The notes below the pieces were generated by a model. It did not search any database. It saw nothing but the letters and a program-made list of their open reading frames with translations, and was not told where the DNA came from. Below, one piece after another: positions 44,730 to 57,688 of a DNA stretch of 64,000 nucleotides (positions within the stretch are counted from its first letter, which is position 1; every line of letters starts with the position of its first letter). The DNA is from Ustilaginoidea virens. Its lineage: Eukaryota > Ascomycota > Sordariomycetes > Hypocreales > Clavicipitaceae. The stretch is taken from contig NC_057316.1 in the NCBI RefSeq assembly GCF_000687475.1, positions 186,001-250,000 on the forward strand. Direction: 5' to 3'. The position numbers and the translations under genes are program-made.

Positions 44730-46560
44730 CTAGAAGTATCTATATAGCATCCGTGCCAGCAAAGTAATAAAGAAACGTCTATTAATAATAAAAGAAACGT
44801 CTATTAATAATAAAAGAAACGTAAATACTAGAAGTGTATTAGTATAGTATGTGCGCCAGAAACGTAATAAATAAATACCTGCTAGTAAAAATAATGCGAA
44901 ACCTGTTATAACGTTAGCCCATTTCTGGTAATAAAAGCAGCCATCTCTAAACTCTAAACCAAATATCATATAAACTGTAAAGAACGGTCCATTCTAATAT
45001 AAATCCAGATCCATATAGTTGCTATTAATAGTAAGAGTATCTATAAATCCAGTTTTCTCATCCGGGTCTATCTATTTATAGGAAACAGATAAAACTCTTA
45101 ATATATCAGCAGAAGGAGTACCAGAACGTAAGTCCATTTAACTACCTAGGTCTGCTATCGGAGTATCTATAAATCCAGTTTTCTCATCCAGGTCTATCTA
45201 TTCATAGGAAATAAATAAAGCTCTTAATATATTAGCAGAGGGAGTACCAGAACGCAAGTCCATTTGACTACCCAGGTCTACTATCGGAGTATCTATAAAT
45301 CCAGTTTTCTCATCCAAGTCTATCTATTCATATAAAACAGATAAAGCTCTTAATATATCAGCAGAGGGAGTGCCAGAACGCAAGTCTATTTAACTACCTA
45401 GGTCTACTATCGGAGTATTTATAAATCTAGTTTTCTCATCCAGGTCTATCTATTTATATAAAATAGATAAAGCTCTTAATACATTAGTAGAGGGAGTACC
45501 AGAACGCAAGTCTATTTAACTACCTAGGTCTACTATTTTAAGCATAGGTAGGGGAGGATAATCTATTTCTATAAGAGTCCTAGACTTATCTATAAAAAAA
45601 GAGTCGTTATTCGATAATCTATCTAACTAGGTTTCAAATATATTGCAATTGCTATTATTATTATCTTTATATTTTATAGCTAGATTCATATAATTATTAG
45701 TAAAGGCAGGCATCTATTGCTTAATTATCTTATCAATTTCGCAACTAATATAGATAGTTACAGATTAAGGTTTATTAGACCCGATAGACTTTTCATCTAG
45801 CTTATTATAGTCCACTTCACTATCATCATCATTATCATCATTATCACTTAGCATTAGAGAGCGATATTTCTTAATTATCTTTCCGGTTTATCGCCTTTTC
45901 TAATATAATATCTATATTTTTGTATTATTTCTGTTATCATCACCAGTCGCTATATATTTATATTTTTTAGCCGAAGTCTGCTATATATAAGGTATTATTA
46001 TTCTTATTATATCGTCTATCTTTTCGTTATCATCCAACTATTTAGTATTATTATCTATCTTAATATTAGCATATATCCGGTAGACGCTTTATAGTGGGCA
46101 TATATCTTATAGGTCTTACTATTAAGTTCATTTTTTTTTAGAATACGTTTTCTCTTCTAGGGCGGCTCGACTTTAACCGCTACTATACCATCTACTTAGA
46201 TAGTAATGCCTCTTATATAATCGGGGTTATAGAGTTAGAGTATCTTTCGATTTTTAATAATCCTAAGCCCTCTATCAAGCTCTAGCTTTAGTCTATATCT
46301 ATTAGGCGTTATAAACTCAGCGATATATCGTCGAAGAAACATTATTTACTTAGGAAACTTTTTAGCCCATAACTTCTAAGACTTTAGTAGACTTTTCTCG
46401 TCTACCTCTAAACTATACATTATTGCTCCGGCAAATTGCGCGATAGTCAGGCCATTATTACATAAGTTATTCGACTTTTTATAAGTAATATCGAGTAAGC
46501 AATAGAATCCATCATATCGTAATATATAATTATCTTTTTTTATCGACTTATTAGCTATAA
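44730..46560 (-). pseudogene. Decayed gene of unknown family with 42-residue tandem repeats
   Basis: The minus strand reads as a long frame whose stops fall almost only where Gln (CAA/CAG) or Trp (TGG) would be expected before RIP. There is at least one frameshift near 46060. Order: an N-terminal segment with DGFYCLLDITYKKSNNL and IAQFAGAIMYSLEVDEKS; a basic stretch (KRKRILKKNEL); an acidic patch (SDNDDNDDDSEVD); four 42-residue repeats of the type DLRSGTPSA..ILRAL..SYE.ID.DEKTGF (45035-45540); then a hydrophobic C-terminal part (WANVITGFALFLLAGIYLL). I cannot assign a family. It may be a transposon accessory gene or a host gene captured in the repeat block. Confidence 0.5.
45035..45540 (-). 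repeat. Four 126-bp tandem repeats, in-frame
   Basis: GAGTATCTATAAATCCAG (or a one- to two-base variant) starts at 45035, 45161, 45287 and 45413, an exact 126-bp period, i.e. 42 codons. Units differ by scattered transitions. The preserved multiple of three and matching frame on the minus strand indicate the array was coding. Confidence 0.9.
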
Positions 46561-48420
46561 TTTTAGGAAAAAAGAATGGTAAGTATAGGCTCGCTTTAAA
46601 CTTAAAATAATGCGCGATAAACCTAAAGTAAAATAATACGCGACAAACCTAGAGTACGATAAACTTAAAACTAATAGAAAGAAGCAATTAAAAACTAGTT
46701 CACGTTATTATAATGGTATCACATAATACTAGAAACCCTAATATAGAAAGATAATAATATTTAAGCTAAATTGAGTGGAAAGAGTAAGGAAAAAGAAGAA
46801 AGAGAGGCAGTAAAAAAAAAGTAAAAATAGAGTAAGAAGCATAAGTACTGCCTAAAAACGTAGATATAATAATACTATAAGAGTTTTAGCTTATAGCAGA
46901 GTCATAGTAGTCGATCCATTACTATAGAATCTCTTAAGAAACAGCGAATAACTAATAGGCTCTATCGTGAAATATATCGCCCAGCTAAGCTCGTTCGCTA
47001 TATATACCAGCTACAAGCCCTTAATTAATATAACCACACGATAGTATCGCGACACCTACTAAAAGTCTTAAGGGTGCGCATATTTTAATATTGCAATACT
47101 TCTTAACTGATAGTCTATTATATTTCACTTTATTAAGCAAAGTGCATTATGGTTACCTAGTGTATAGTAATATTATTATTATTTGTTCGCCAGTAACTAA
47201 TCCATCGATCGTACCTAAGCTATATAAACTAATATATCAAAGTGTAAGTAATAATATAAGAAGCAAATAATAACAATCCTTTTACCTATAATTAAAGAAT
47301 ACACCAGGTAACCCTAGTATACCCTATTGTGAAACTATTATAAATGATAATACGCCTAGCTAAGTATTAAAAAAAGAAAAAATCTATTATTATCGCGGGA
47401 TAGTAAATACGATATAAGCGGTAAATATTATTCGAGAGAATAAAAAGGCCCGACCCCACACTAAATAATATAGCTATACCACCCTAGGGCAGATACATAC
47501 GTAATATAAAAATAACTCTAGTTAGGTAGGAATATACTATATATCTTATATCTCCTTATTAGAAAAAAGTTCTAGCGGAAGATAAAGGTCTAACTCATCA
47601 ACTATCGCAGCTAAATCTTTATCTATACACCGACTCTTTCTTAATAATTTACAGGGAATTAATTTCACATCTTTAAATTAAGGCCTATACAGCTCATACG
47701 CCTTCGCTATGCTATATATAGACCAGCATTCTCTAATAAAATCAGGCGTGTATTTTACTGCATTTATCTTAGGGGGGTTTGATCTAGACACTATCCGAGG
47801 TACAATATTATATCTATTATTATATTCAAATTTAAGATACATTCTAAAGTCGATCCATATCACTAAAGCATAAGTATATTAGCACTATTAGAAATCACAA
47901 TACTATACTTAGACTTACTTTTACACTAGCACTCGACTTTTAGGTTTAATGCCTTTAAATCGATAAACCCTCTTATCTAATTAAAAACCGCCACAAAATT
48001 ATTAAGAGTGAACCTCTCCTTTAGATTATATCGAATAACTTCAGCTTCAATAAGGTTTTTAAAGCCACTACTTTCGTCATATAGGCGTTAGATATATCCC
48101 TAATAAATATTAGCTAGGCACTAATATTATTAAACGTAATACCTACGCGAAAGTATATAGTAGCCCGACTTTTCTAAGTATTTAATAGGCTAATAAACTT
48201 CTTATAGCTATACTCTAGATAATATTCTTTTTTTTCCTAAGATTTAATACCCCTAAAGTGAAACGTTAGGGCCATAATCTTTAGTAATCGGTTTAAGCTT
48301 ATCAAGTATACTATACGATTATTATTAAATTACGCTAGAGGCTATTTAAAGCTAAATAACCTATCTAATACTTCTATAGAGATGATTCGGAAAAGAAAAA
48401 CCTAGTAGCTAGGAGGAAAA
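46561..48420 (-). pseudogene. AT-rich relic with fragments of a minus-strand frame
   Basis: RIP-mutated sequence. A 61-codon open piece (47678-47863) and an adjacent readable piece (about 47890-48070, GFKNLIEAEVIRYNL and FTLNNFVAVFN) suggest a former protein-coding element. The family is not recognised. Nothing intact is present, and whether it belongs with the 42-residue-repeat gene is unclear. Confidence 0.35.
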
Positions 48421-51400
48421 CCCTTCTTACATTCTTGATTTCTGCTTTATATCGCCCCATAGCAGGGGCGGCGGGTATCTAGTGCGTAAAAGAGTAGGGT
48501 GCGCAACCGCTTAGGACTATATCTAGCGGTATTACTTAGGAAGAGTGCGAGTATAAGTTCCGGGAGTATCGGGCCTAGGTTAGAGTACTATTAGGTATAA
48601 AGTAAGGGGAAGGTAAGGTTAGGGGGGTAGAATTAGCGGTATTCTTATTAGGCGCGCGCCTATATAGGCCTAGACGCATCTCGGGCGTATTAGTCTATAA
48701 TATATAGGCAAAAGTAAGCTAGATTTAAAGATAAAAGCGGCTGGCCTTAGGCACTACATTAGTATATAGGTTAGTAATACCCCCTGACTTAGTGCCTTTT
48801 TTTCTTTTTCTTTTTTTCCTCTATAGCGCCAATTCTAAGGTATATAATAACCCCTCTATCGCAGTATAAGGCCGATACTAACCCTATTAGTAGAACGGCA
48901 GCAGCAGCAATATTAGCAATAGCAATAGCTACAATAACAGCAACAAGAATAAGAATAGTAATAGTAGTAGTAAAAATGCCTAAATAGTTAGCGATACTGG
49001 ATAAAGGGGTAAGTATAGGTTTTATGCGCTGCGGAACTACTGCTAACCTTCGTATAGTAGCCCAGAGAACTATATATATAGCTATATAGGCTATATCTAA
49101 TACGCTCGGAGGACCTTAATTATCGATACCGCAGTTAATAAGGTATAGGCTAGGTTATACCCGCTCTTTAGCGAGGCTAATATAGGTAGGGACCGGTATA
49201 GCCTATTATCCCTATACCTTAGCAAGTAAGATATATATGCCCTTAGAAAGAACCCTTAGGAATTAGGTCTTAATATAAGAACTCCTAAATATATAGGAGA
49301 CTATTACTAAGGGGATAGAAGTGCATTTTCGATTTATATATAGCGCAGGTTACTAATTAATTATCTTTACCTTTAGGTAGACGACTATAAGGCCCTTTAG
49401 TAGAGGGCTAAATAAATATCTGCCTCTAGGGGGCATAATTAGGCGGCGGTAGTAGAGGCGGTAGTAGTAGTAGGGGGCTTTAGTATTCCTAGGGCAACCT
49501 AAGAGATACTAAACTTTAAAGAAAGGAAGGTCTTCGCCTTAGAACGATAAGCCTATACGTAAAAGAATATTACTATATTATTATAGGTTTTTTTAGCCTA
49601 AAAGGAGGAGGAGGGGGCTTTAAAGGGGGGATAAACTAAAAATAAAAGGGGGGAAAATACTAGGGAAAATAAGGGGGGGAAAGGGGGGGAGAATACCCTT
49701 ATTACTAATATAATAACCCTTAACTAGTTTCGGCCTATAGGGCCTAAGAGATTTATTTATTCCTAATGCTCTTTATTCCTATTGCGGGATTACTATAAAT
49801 ATTATATAGGGGCTATATAGGGATATTTAGTAGCGCCTTTAGCTATATTATATTAGAGGGATTAAATAAGCTAGAATTAGTTAAATCGATCGATATTTAG
49901 TATCTAGTAAGCAATCTTCTATATAAAGTATAGTTTATTAAATATAATAGATATACTATATTAGTCGCAAAATAGGCTAAAGCTAGGATTAGACCTAAAG
50001 AGTATACGCTTTTATCTATAGTACTTTAGGTAAGAGAGGATAATATAATAGAGGTCTTTTAGGCCTTCCTTATAATAGTAGAGAGGTAATAGTACTAAAG
50101 GAATTTATTAAAAGCAGAAGAAAGAGTTAAGGCTAATATTTCTATATAAATCTAGGTAAGTATTGCCGATTTATGCTTTTATAGGCCTTTATATAGTCGA
50201 GTTATTTTCGCTATAGATTAGAAGTCTAATACCTTTTCGGCTGCTAAGGTCTTACGCTAAGGGCATTTTGCCTTTACTATTGCCCGATTGCTTTACTATT
50301 AGTTATACTAATCTTTTATTAATTGCTTTTCGGCTAAAAGCTAACTAGGGTTAGGATTAGGGAATAGTATATAGGCTAAAGGTCTTTAGTAACCCTTCCT
50401 TTATTAGTATTAGAATATCGCTACTACTACTATTAATATACGGTTAATCCTATTAGTTATACCTATTTTATCCATTCTTTTAAGGAACCGCTAGTAGATA
50501 TAGTTAAAGTAGAGGTTAATTAGAGGTATAGCCGCCTTAGTCTTAAGGGTATCTAGCGGTATAGCCTTAAAGGCTTTAATAATTATATAAAGGCAGGCTA
50601 ACTATTCTATAGCTAGGGATTTTATAATGCCTTTTGCTACTCCTTTAAGGGCAGTAAGGGTATACTATACCTTTATATTAAAAGCAATAGAGGTCTAAAT
50701 AACCTGTATATAGACTAGGCGTGCTTCTTAGTATTAATAGCCCTAAGTTAAAGCCGCTATTACTATAAGCGCGAGTCGCTACCGCTTAAGTTTCTTTACG
50801 ATTTTAATATAGTATTCCTTTTATTTTAGCTTATAGTAGATTTTGACTCCTAAGAATCTAATATATTGCTTCGGCTATATTATTATGGTCTTAAGCCGTA
50901 TTATAATTTCGTCCGCCTTATATATATAGGTAAAGTAAATAAGCTCGCTTTTACTAAGGTTAAAATTAAATCTGGCCTATTTAGACCAGCTATTATAGAT
51001 AAGCTATACTTTCTCGAGTAGTGCTTTTATCTCCCCTATATCTCTCCTATAGGCTATAATATTTATATCGTCGGTAAAGCCTAGTATAATAGTTAAGGCT
51101 ACCTTTTATAGCCTCTTATAGAGCGGCATAATATAAATAAAGAAGAGGATAAAGAAAAAAAGGGACCCTTATAGTACCCTAGTAGTAATTAATAGTCTAT
51201 TTATAAATTATCTTTTAAAGTAGATTTATATTATTTGCAAATCGGTAAAGCTATATACCTATACTGCAAGCTATAGTGGGAGCCCTTTATTAAAGAGTAG
51301 GTAGATAAGGCAGGTATAGTTAACTATATTAAATGCCGCTAAAATATCTAATTAGAGGAGTAAGGCGATCTTACTATAGTATTAGGTCGTACGTATAATC

Positions 51401-51801
51401 TCTATTAGTATACTTAGTACTATATTAGTTAACCGGTTTGCCTTATTATTTATTTAAAGGTCTAGGAGGAGATTGCCCTCCTTAAGGGCAGTAGTAAACC
51501 GCTTTATAACTATAGCTTTTATAACCTTCCTTATTAGGTTAAATAATAATATTAGTCTTTATCCTCCTGCCTTTAAATATTCCTTAGGCCTTTTCCTAGG
51601 CTTTTATAATACTACTACTTTAGCCTCTTAGAACTAAGCCAGGTAGTACTTAATATAATATATTTCGTTAAAGAGGTATATAAGGGTTTAGATAAGTAGA
51701 GGGCTATATACTTTAAGGAATCCTATTAGGAGCCTATTAGGGCCTAATGCTTTCCAGCCTACTATATTGCATAATATAGTATATACCTTATCGTAGGTAA
51801 A
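48421..51801 (-). mobile_element. Tad-like LINE, 3' half (reverse transcriptase), decayed
   Basis: On the minus strand, 51780-50900 reads as a non-LTR reverse transcriptase through RIP stops. It has a GWKALGPD-like start, GSLFFFILFFIY-type motif at 51121-51180 (from a canonical GSPLSPILFLFF box), and the catalytic GFTDDI at 51061-51090. An A-rich run on the minus strand near 48800-48825 may mark the 3' tail, so the true left end may be there. Sequence 48830-50200 is very degraded; part of it (49000-49300) also reads on the plus strand, so a second nested relic is possible. The 5' half continues at 58415. Confidence 0.65.
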
Positions 51802-52527
51802 TATTGCAATTCTCAAGGTCACTATAAAAGCAGAGCCTTACTAGCTAGCTAGATGGCACAAGACTGTCTGCGACCTGAGAACTAATCTTAGTATAAATAC
51901 TAGATTTTTCACTAAGTCCTAAGACTATACAAGTGCTATAAAGCAGGGCAAGTGTAAAGGCAAGGCAAATATAAGATAACCAGAAAACGCAGGGAAGGTA
52001 AGAAGTTAAGATGCATATAGTGCATTAACAGACTCGATTGTGCTGCCCTTCTACTATCTAGAAAGAAGGGGGAAAGCTATCCTATATATACACGAAGGAG
52101 GGGTGGGCCTAGGCATCCAGGGAAGCCAGTAAGAGGGCTCCCCGTAATGCTCGCTATGATACGTTAGCAACCCCGCTATATCCGACCTTTCCAACCACCC
52201 TAACCACCGCACTAGTAATTAGTCACCGCACTAGTAACTAGCCACCACGCTAGTAGGCCACTACGCTAATTTAGCAATGCCACACCACGCTAGTAGGCCG
52301 CCACCACGCTAGTAGGCAACCACGCTAATTTAGCAATGCCACACCTTTTCAATAAGGCCTACCTTACTTGATATACAGTAAATAATCCACTGAAAATCCT
52401 TAAGGTAAAAGGCAAAGGCCTAAGGTAATACTACCATAAGTCCAAGAGGCGGTATAAGGGCCAGAAGGTTAGTAGGCCAGTAGGGCATAAGGCCAGCAGC
52501 CTAGTAGGCTACTATAGGATTTTAACA
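51802..52527 (-). repeat. 3' LTR of the copia element
   Basis: 726 bp. It contains short subrepeats built on CACGCTAGTAGGC / CACGCTAATTTAGCAATGCC at about 52200-52350. Confidence 0.93.
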
Positions 52528-52939
52528 CCCCCTCTGATTAGCTACTGTAATAGCAAGCTAATCGTCGTATAAAGGATAGTGAAAGAAAATGCAATAAAAG
52601 TGCTAAGGAAAAACATAGGAAAAACCTTAGTAAGTTAATATAAGTTAGTATAAGTTAGCAGGCCCTAAGACCTAGTAACTCGCGGAACCTAGTAAATTTA
52701 GGGCCCGGCAGTGGCTTCGTAAGACCATCAGCAGGCATACTATTAGTAGGTAAGTAGGTAATTTTAACCAAGCCTAGCTAGGCTTGCTCCCTAATATACC
52801 GGAATTTTAATAGCATATGCTTAGTGCGAGCATGCTGATTAGGGTCGTTAGAATTCGAAATGGAGCCCTAGTTATCGCAGTATAGCGGTATAGGGCGTAC
52901 AATATCAATTTCCAGCTCCTTACAAAGGTTAGAAAGCCA

Positions 52940-54070
52940 CTATACCTCACGGATAGTCTCAAGTAATGCATCAGATTCAGCTTCTAAAGTAGAAAGCACT
53001 ACTAAAGAGGCTCTCTTAGAACGCCAGCTAATAGGACTACTATTAATAGTAGTTAAGAAGCCTCTAGTAGATTTAGAGGTTTCTTTACAGCCAGCAAAAT
53101 CGCTATTAGAATAAGCGGTTATAATAGGCTGTTGGTTGCTTTTAGTAGTACTAAAGCAAATAGCTAGGTTCTTAGTGCCTTTAAGGTAGCTAAAGCTGCC
53201 TTTCGCAGCATTTAGATGCACATTAGTTGCCTTGGATATAAACCGAGAAAGGTATTGGGTAGGGAATGCTAGGTCGGGTCTAGTCATCATCATAAGCCAC
53301 ATTATAGTGCCAGTAAGGCTCTGATAAAGGCTTTGATCAGTGGGGCTAAGATCTTTTCCACTAGATTCATTTAGAATCCCTGGTTGAAGTGGAATTAGCT
53401 GGGGTTTAGTATCCTGTAAGCCGAATTTAGCTAGAACTTCTGCTATAAATTGGGCTTGGTGTAGCTATAATAGACCTTCTTTCTTATTTCGTATAATTTG
53501 TATACCTAGGAAGAAGGAAGCCGGACCACGGTCTTTTATAGTATAGACCTTATGAAATTTCCTTTTTAGCTGGTTAATATAAGTTATATTTGGACCAACT
53601 AATAGGCAATCGTCAATATAGGTGACAATAAAGGTGCTGGTTTGCTTATTATAAAAGACGGCAGCATTAGAAGCTAAAGGTAAAAAACCTTCACTAGAAA
53701 TCAGGTCTTTTAGCTGGTGTTGCCATTCACGGGGTGCTTGTTTTAGCCTGTATAGGGCCTTCTTCAATAAAATAGCTTGCTTTATAGAAGGGTTAAAGCC
53801 AGCTTCTTTAAGCAAAGTTAGTAGCCGTTGGCGCTGTATATTAGACTAAAGCTTGCTATCAGTTAGTAGACTTTCTGTAAATTCAAGGAATCCATCAGGG
53901 ATATCTATATAAATAGTCTCAGAAAGTTCGCTATTTAGGAAGGCGCCTATAAAATCAATTTGCTCTATTTCCCAGTTATTACTAGCAGCCAAAGCTAGTA
54001 TAACCCTCCAGGTAGGTGGAATAGAGGTAGAAGTATAGGTATGCTGAAAGTCCTTTCCTTCGACTTGCAT
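52940..54070 (-). pseudogene. Copia reverse transcriptase and RNase H remnants
   Basis: Three open pieces in order on the minus strand: 54070-53846 (start of RVT_2, WEIEQIDFIGAFLNSEL, canonical VKTAFL-type region altered), 53815-53465 (KALYRLKQAPREW and the catalytic TYIDDCLLVGP, with YxDD intact), and 53302-52940 (RNase H, MMMTRPDLAFPTQYLSRF, ITAYSNSDFAGC with canonical D altered to N, ALLETIREV). Stops separate the pieces, so the product cannot be made whole. Confidence 0.85.
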
Positions 54071-54271
54071 AAAGCCCTTTACTATTAATCTAGCCTTATA
54101 TTTTATAGGCTGATTATTAGCATCCTTTTTAACCCGAAAAATAGGCCTATTGCGTATAATTTTCCTATCAATAGGAACGCTAGACTTAAGAAAAAATTAG
54201 AAGACTTTAGTATCTAAAAGCTGCTCAAATTCCTTAAATAGTGCCTTTATCCAAAGGTCTTTTTCAGGGCT

Positions 54272-54840
54272 TTATAGCATATCCTTCCAGCTATTAGGCG
54301 TACCATCAGGGGCCTTTTTAGCTAGCTTACGCTTAGCTGCATAGTAGGAATCCCATATTAGGTGGTATAAATCCTGATTAGGGAATAAGTCGGTAGGGCT
54401 AGTAGGGTTGGTAGGGCTAGTAGGGTTGGTAGGGCTAGTAGGGTTGGTAGGGCTAGCAGGTATAGTAGGGCTAGCAGGGCCAGCAGAGTCAGTAGGGCCA
54501 GTAAGGTCGGTAGGAGTAAGGCTAGTAAGGATATCTATAAGGTTATCCTTTGCAGTAGCCGGGGACTGTAGTATAGTACCTTCTGACTTAGGAAGGTAAT
54601 CCACGGTGGCATTAGTGTTAGTAATATCATCCGGGGTAGCATTAATAATGCTAGTAAAATTAGTAGGGTCCGGCATGCTTTCTAAGTTATCCGGTATAAT
54701 ATTAGTATTAGTAATGTTAGTAAGGTTAGTAGGGTCCGGTATGCTTTCTAGGTCATCTAGTAAAATAGTAGGTTCTCTGCTAGATACCCCCTCTGAACCT
54801 GTATTTTGCCCTCTATAAAAGTCTCTTTCTAGGCCATTAG
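54272..54840 (-). pseudogene. Copia linker region with 6-residue repeats
   Basis: The linker between integrase and reverse transcriptase is open over 54676-54272 and rich in Thr/Pro/Asn. It contains an 18-bp minisatellite at about 54385-54470 that encodes TSPTNP repeats on the minus strand. The pieces on each side are interrupted by stops. Confidence 0.7.
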
Positions 54841-55105
54841 AAATAGGGCCTATACCTTCATTTTAATGAATAAAGGTAATAAAAGTTATTTTAGTAATAA
54901 CCTTCTTCTTTAGAAGGTAGACTAGGTAAGTATTATTACCTAGGGTGGCAAGGAGCCTATTAGGCTCGGTATGGGGCGCTAATTTTCTGCTTTTTATACG
55001 CTTTTCGTATGGTATAAGCACTTCAATAGCTGCTCCAATAGCCCTAAGGTTTATAAGGTCAGGGTAGTGCTCCGGTATTATCTGGTTATAATCCTTTAAT
55101 AGCTC

Positions 55106-55822
55106 CTAATAGGGGCTAGAAGATCTGTTAGTAATAGCTGTTATATTTACTAGCATAACAACGCCAGTAATTATAGCAGACCAGAGGTTAGATAGTAGCC
55201 TTGACCAGGCTATAGTAGCATATAGCCTATTAGCTATAACCCTAATGGACCGTTTAGCTAGGCTATTTTGTTTGTGAATATAAGGGCAAGATATATTAAA
55301 AGTTATGCCCTGTTCAACAAGCCAATCACTAAGCATTTTATTGATTTCATTTCTACCATTATAGTGGAATTCAATAGGCGTTTTGCCATATCTAACCTGT
55401 AGGCTCTGTATAAAGCTCTGTAATGCTTTAAATACAATAGTGCCTTCCCTATTAGGCAGTAAGTATAGCCAACGAAATCGGGATTTTCTGTCCACTAATA
55501 TAAGGGCAATAGGTCGTTTGTTATATGGCATAGGTGATATAGCAAAAGTATCACCTTTTATAATATCTAGGCATTTAGCTGGATTTGGAATCGCATCTTT
55601 AGAAGGTCTTCTAACCTTCTTAGCCTATATACAGGCTAGGCAGCGAAAATCAGCATCTTTAACCTTATTAAGGTTAGGAAGACTAGGGGTATTAGCACAA
55701 GTCTTTTTAAGTAGCTGAATACCTATATGCCCTAGCTGTATATACCAAATGCCGGCTAACTGTAATAACTTCTGATATTCTGTATCAGCAGCTATAGGGG
55801 CAGGAGTAGGGCTAGTAGCCAC
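55106..55822 (-). pseudogene. Copia GAG-pre-integrase and integrase core remnants
   Basis: 55822-55625 carries the pre-integrase zinc knuckle region (WYIQLGHIGIQLLKKT, with Tyr replacing the canonical His before RLGH, then CLAC). 55531-55106 carries the integrase core (ALILVDRKSRFRWLYLL with the first catalytic Asp, EFHYNGRNEINKML in place of the canonical D-containing strand). The substitutions fit C-to-T and G-to-A mutation. Confidence 0.8.
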
Positions 55823-55999
55823 TATGGGATTTTCGCTAGTCGTAATAGCAGGCTCTTCGCTAGTCGTAATAGCAGGAGAGTTGGTAGTAGGGCTAGTAGC
55901 CTCTACAGGTTCTTTACTAATTGCAGTAGTAGGAATAGGGGTAATAGTGGTATCCTCAGGATCACTATAATCAGCAGGGTTAGTAGGGCTGGGGACCTC

Positions 56000-57688
56000 T
56001 ACTGTTATACTATTAGTAACAGTATAATGGCTGTAAGGTTGATGCAGTAGTGGTATGTCTATTCCTTTCTGTGGAAGGAAAAAGCTGTATTTTTTAAAGT
56101 TAAAAATGCCGATACATTTACGGCTTACTAACCAAAGCTGATTTTTAATTAATACCCCTTTAGCGGCATAGTGCTTTACACCGCTAATAATATTAATATC
56201 TAAAGTAGGAATATATAGGGCATTCTTGAGCTCTATAATACCCCATTTCGTAGGATTAATGCCCTATAGTATAGTAAATCGTGCCGTACCCCAACTAGTA
56301 GGGGAAATAGGGCAACCACCAGTAGTAATTATAGGCTTATCATCCTTCTCAAAATAGTGAAAAGTGGTGAAATGCTTCTTATCATTAATAATATAATAAG
56401 TGGATTCTATATCGTAAAGGAGGGCATCCTTAGGGGTCCTACCGCCTGATTTAGCACTATAGCTTATAATAGTGGATATAGTGGTAGAAGAAGAGGAATA
56501 GGATATATTAGTATCCTAGGTATTATAATTGCCTATAATAAAGGACTCGATATTTTGCTATTTGCTGCTAATATTAGAGTCCTATTCCTTCTTCTTTTGC
56601 TGCTTCTTTTTCCTATTATTAGTAGAATTATTCTTACTATTATTAGTAGAAGCGGCATTAGTAGTTATAGGGCTAGTAGCCTCTATAGGGTCCTTGCTAG
56701 TCGTATTAGTAGGACCGGAGATAGTAGGGCTAGTAGCCTCTACCAGTTCCTTGCTAATTATAATAGTATGAATGTTACTATTTTGCCTACTAACTAAGCC
56801 TTATAAAAGGATAGTTAGGGTGTTCATCTGGAACTTTATATAGTCCATATCTAGCTGTAGTTATACAGTAAGATTAACTTTAGAGTCGGAATCTAAAGTG
56901 GCCTTATAAGTAGAAGGCCTAGACTGTGCCATTATAGTGGCTAGAAGTCGTTAAAAATGGTGCCGATAGCTATAAAAATAGATAAATAACCAGCTAAATA
57001 GCTGGCAAAATAGTCGAGTAACTAGCTAGACAGCTAGTAAATATAGTGGCTAGTAGCCTACTATAAAAGGTAACCGCAGAGTATAGCGGCAGGTCTCAAT
57101 ATAAAAGCACAGATGCCGTAGGCGTTATGCAAGTCCGTATTATAGCGTTGGTGTTTAAGGTGCTTATATGGTGCCGTAATATAAAGGTACTGTAAGTGCT
57201 GTAGGTGCTGTAAATGCCGTAGAAGCTAGGTGCCGTAGGTGCCGTAGGTGCCGTAATATAAAAAAAGGTGCCGTAAGTGCCGTACTAAAAGTGCTATAAA
57301 TAGGAGAGTATAATAGGTGCCGTATAGTGTAGTAAGAGTCGTGCACTAGGGGAAAAGATATTATATAGTAGTATAATGTAAAGAATATTACACTATAAAA
57401 TCCGTAGGTGCCGTAGGTTACGCCGAAAATAACGTAAGGTTACGCTAAGAGTGCCGTAAGGTTACGCCGTAAGTTGCCGTAGGGGTATGCCGTTGATTGC
57501 CGCAGGGTAATACCGTAGGTAACAAAAGGTAAGCCAAAGGTAATAATAGGTAAGCCGAAGTTAATAAGGGTGAGCTAAAGATACTAAAGGATAGCTATAT
57601 TAGTAGTACTAATAAGCAAGAGAGACTAAGGGGTGAATACAAAAAAGGTAGGGTAAAAACAAAGAAGTATAAACCCGGGCTTATAACC
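56000..57688 (-). pseudogene. Copia gag and 5' leader, decayed
   Basis: No intact gag frame. About 57140-57540 is rich in a 9-bp unit GTGCCGTAG/GTGCCGTAA (CTACGGCAC on the coding strand), an unusual leader repeat. The primer-binding site lies at 57674-57688. Confidence 0.6.

Noticed and set aside
45035..45540. CRISPR-like regular repeat spacing
   Set aside because: The repeats are head-to-tail 126-bp units with no unique spacers, in a eukaryotic genome.
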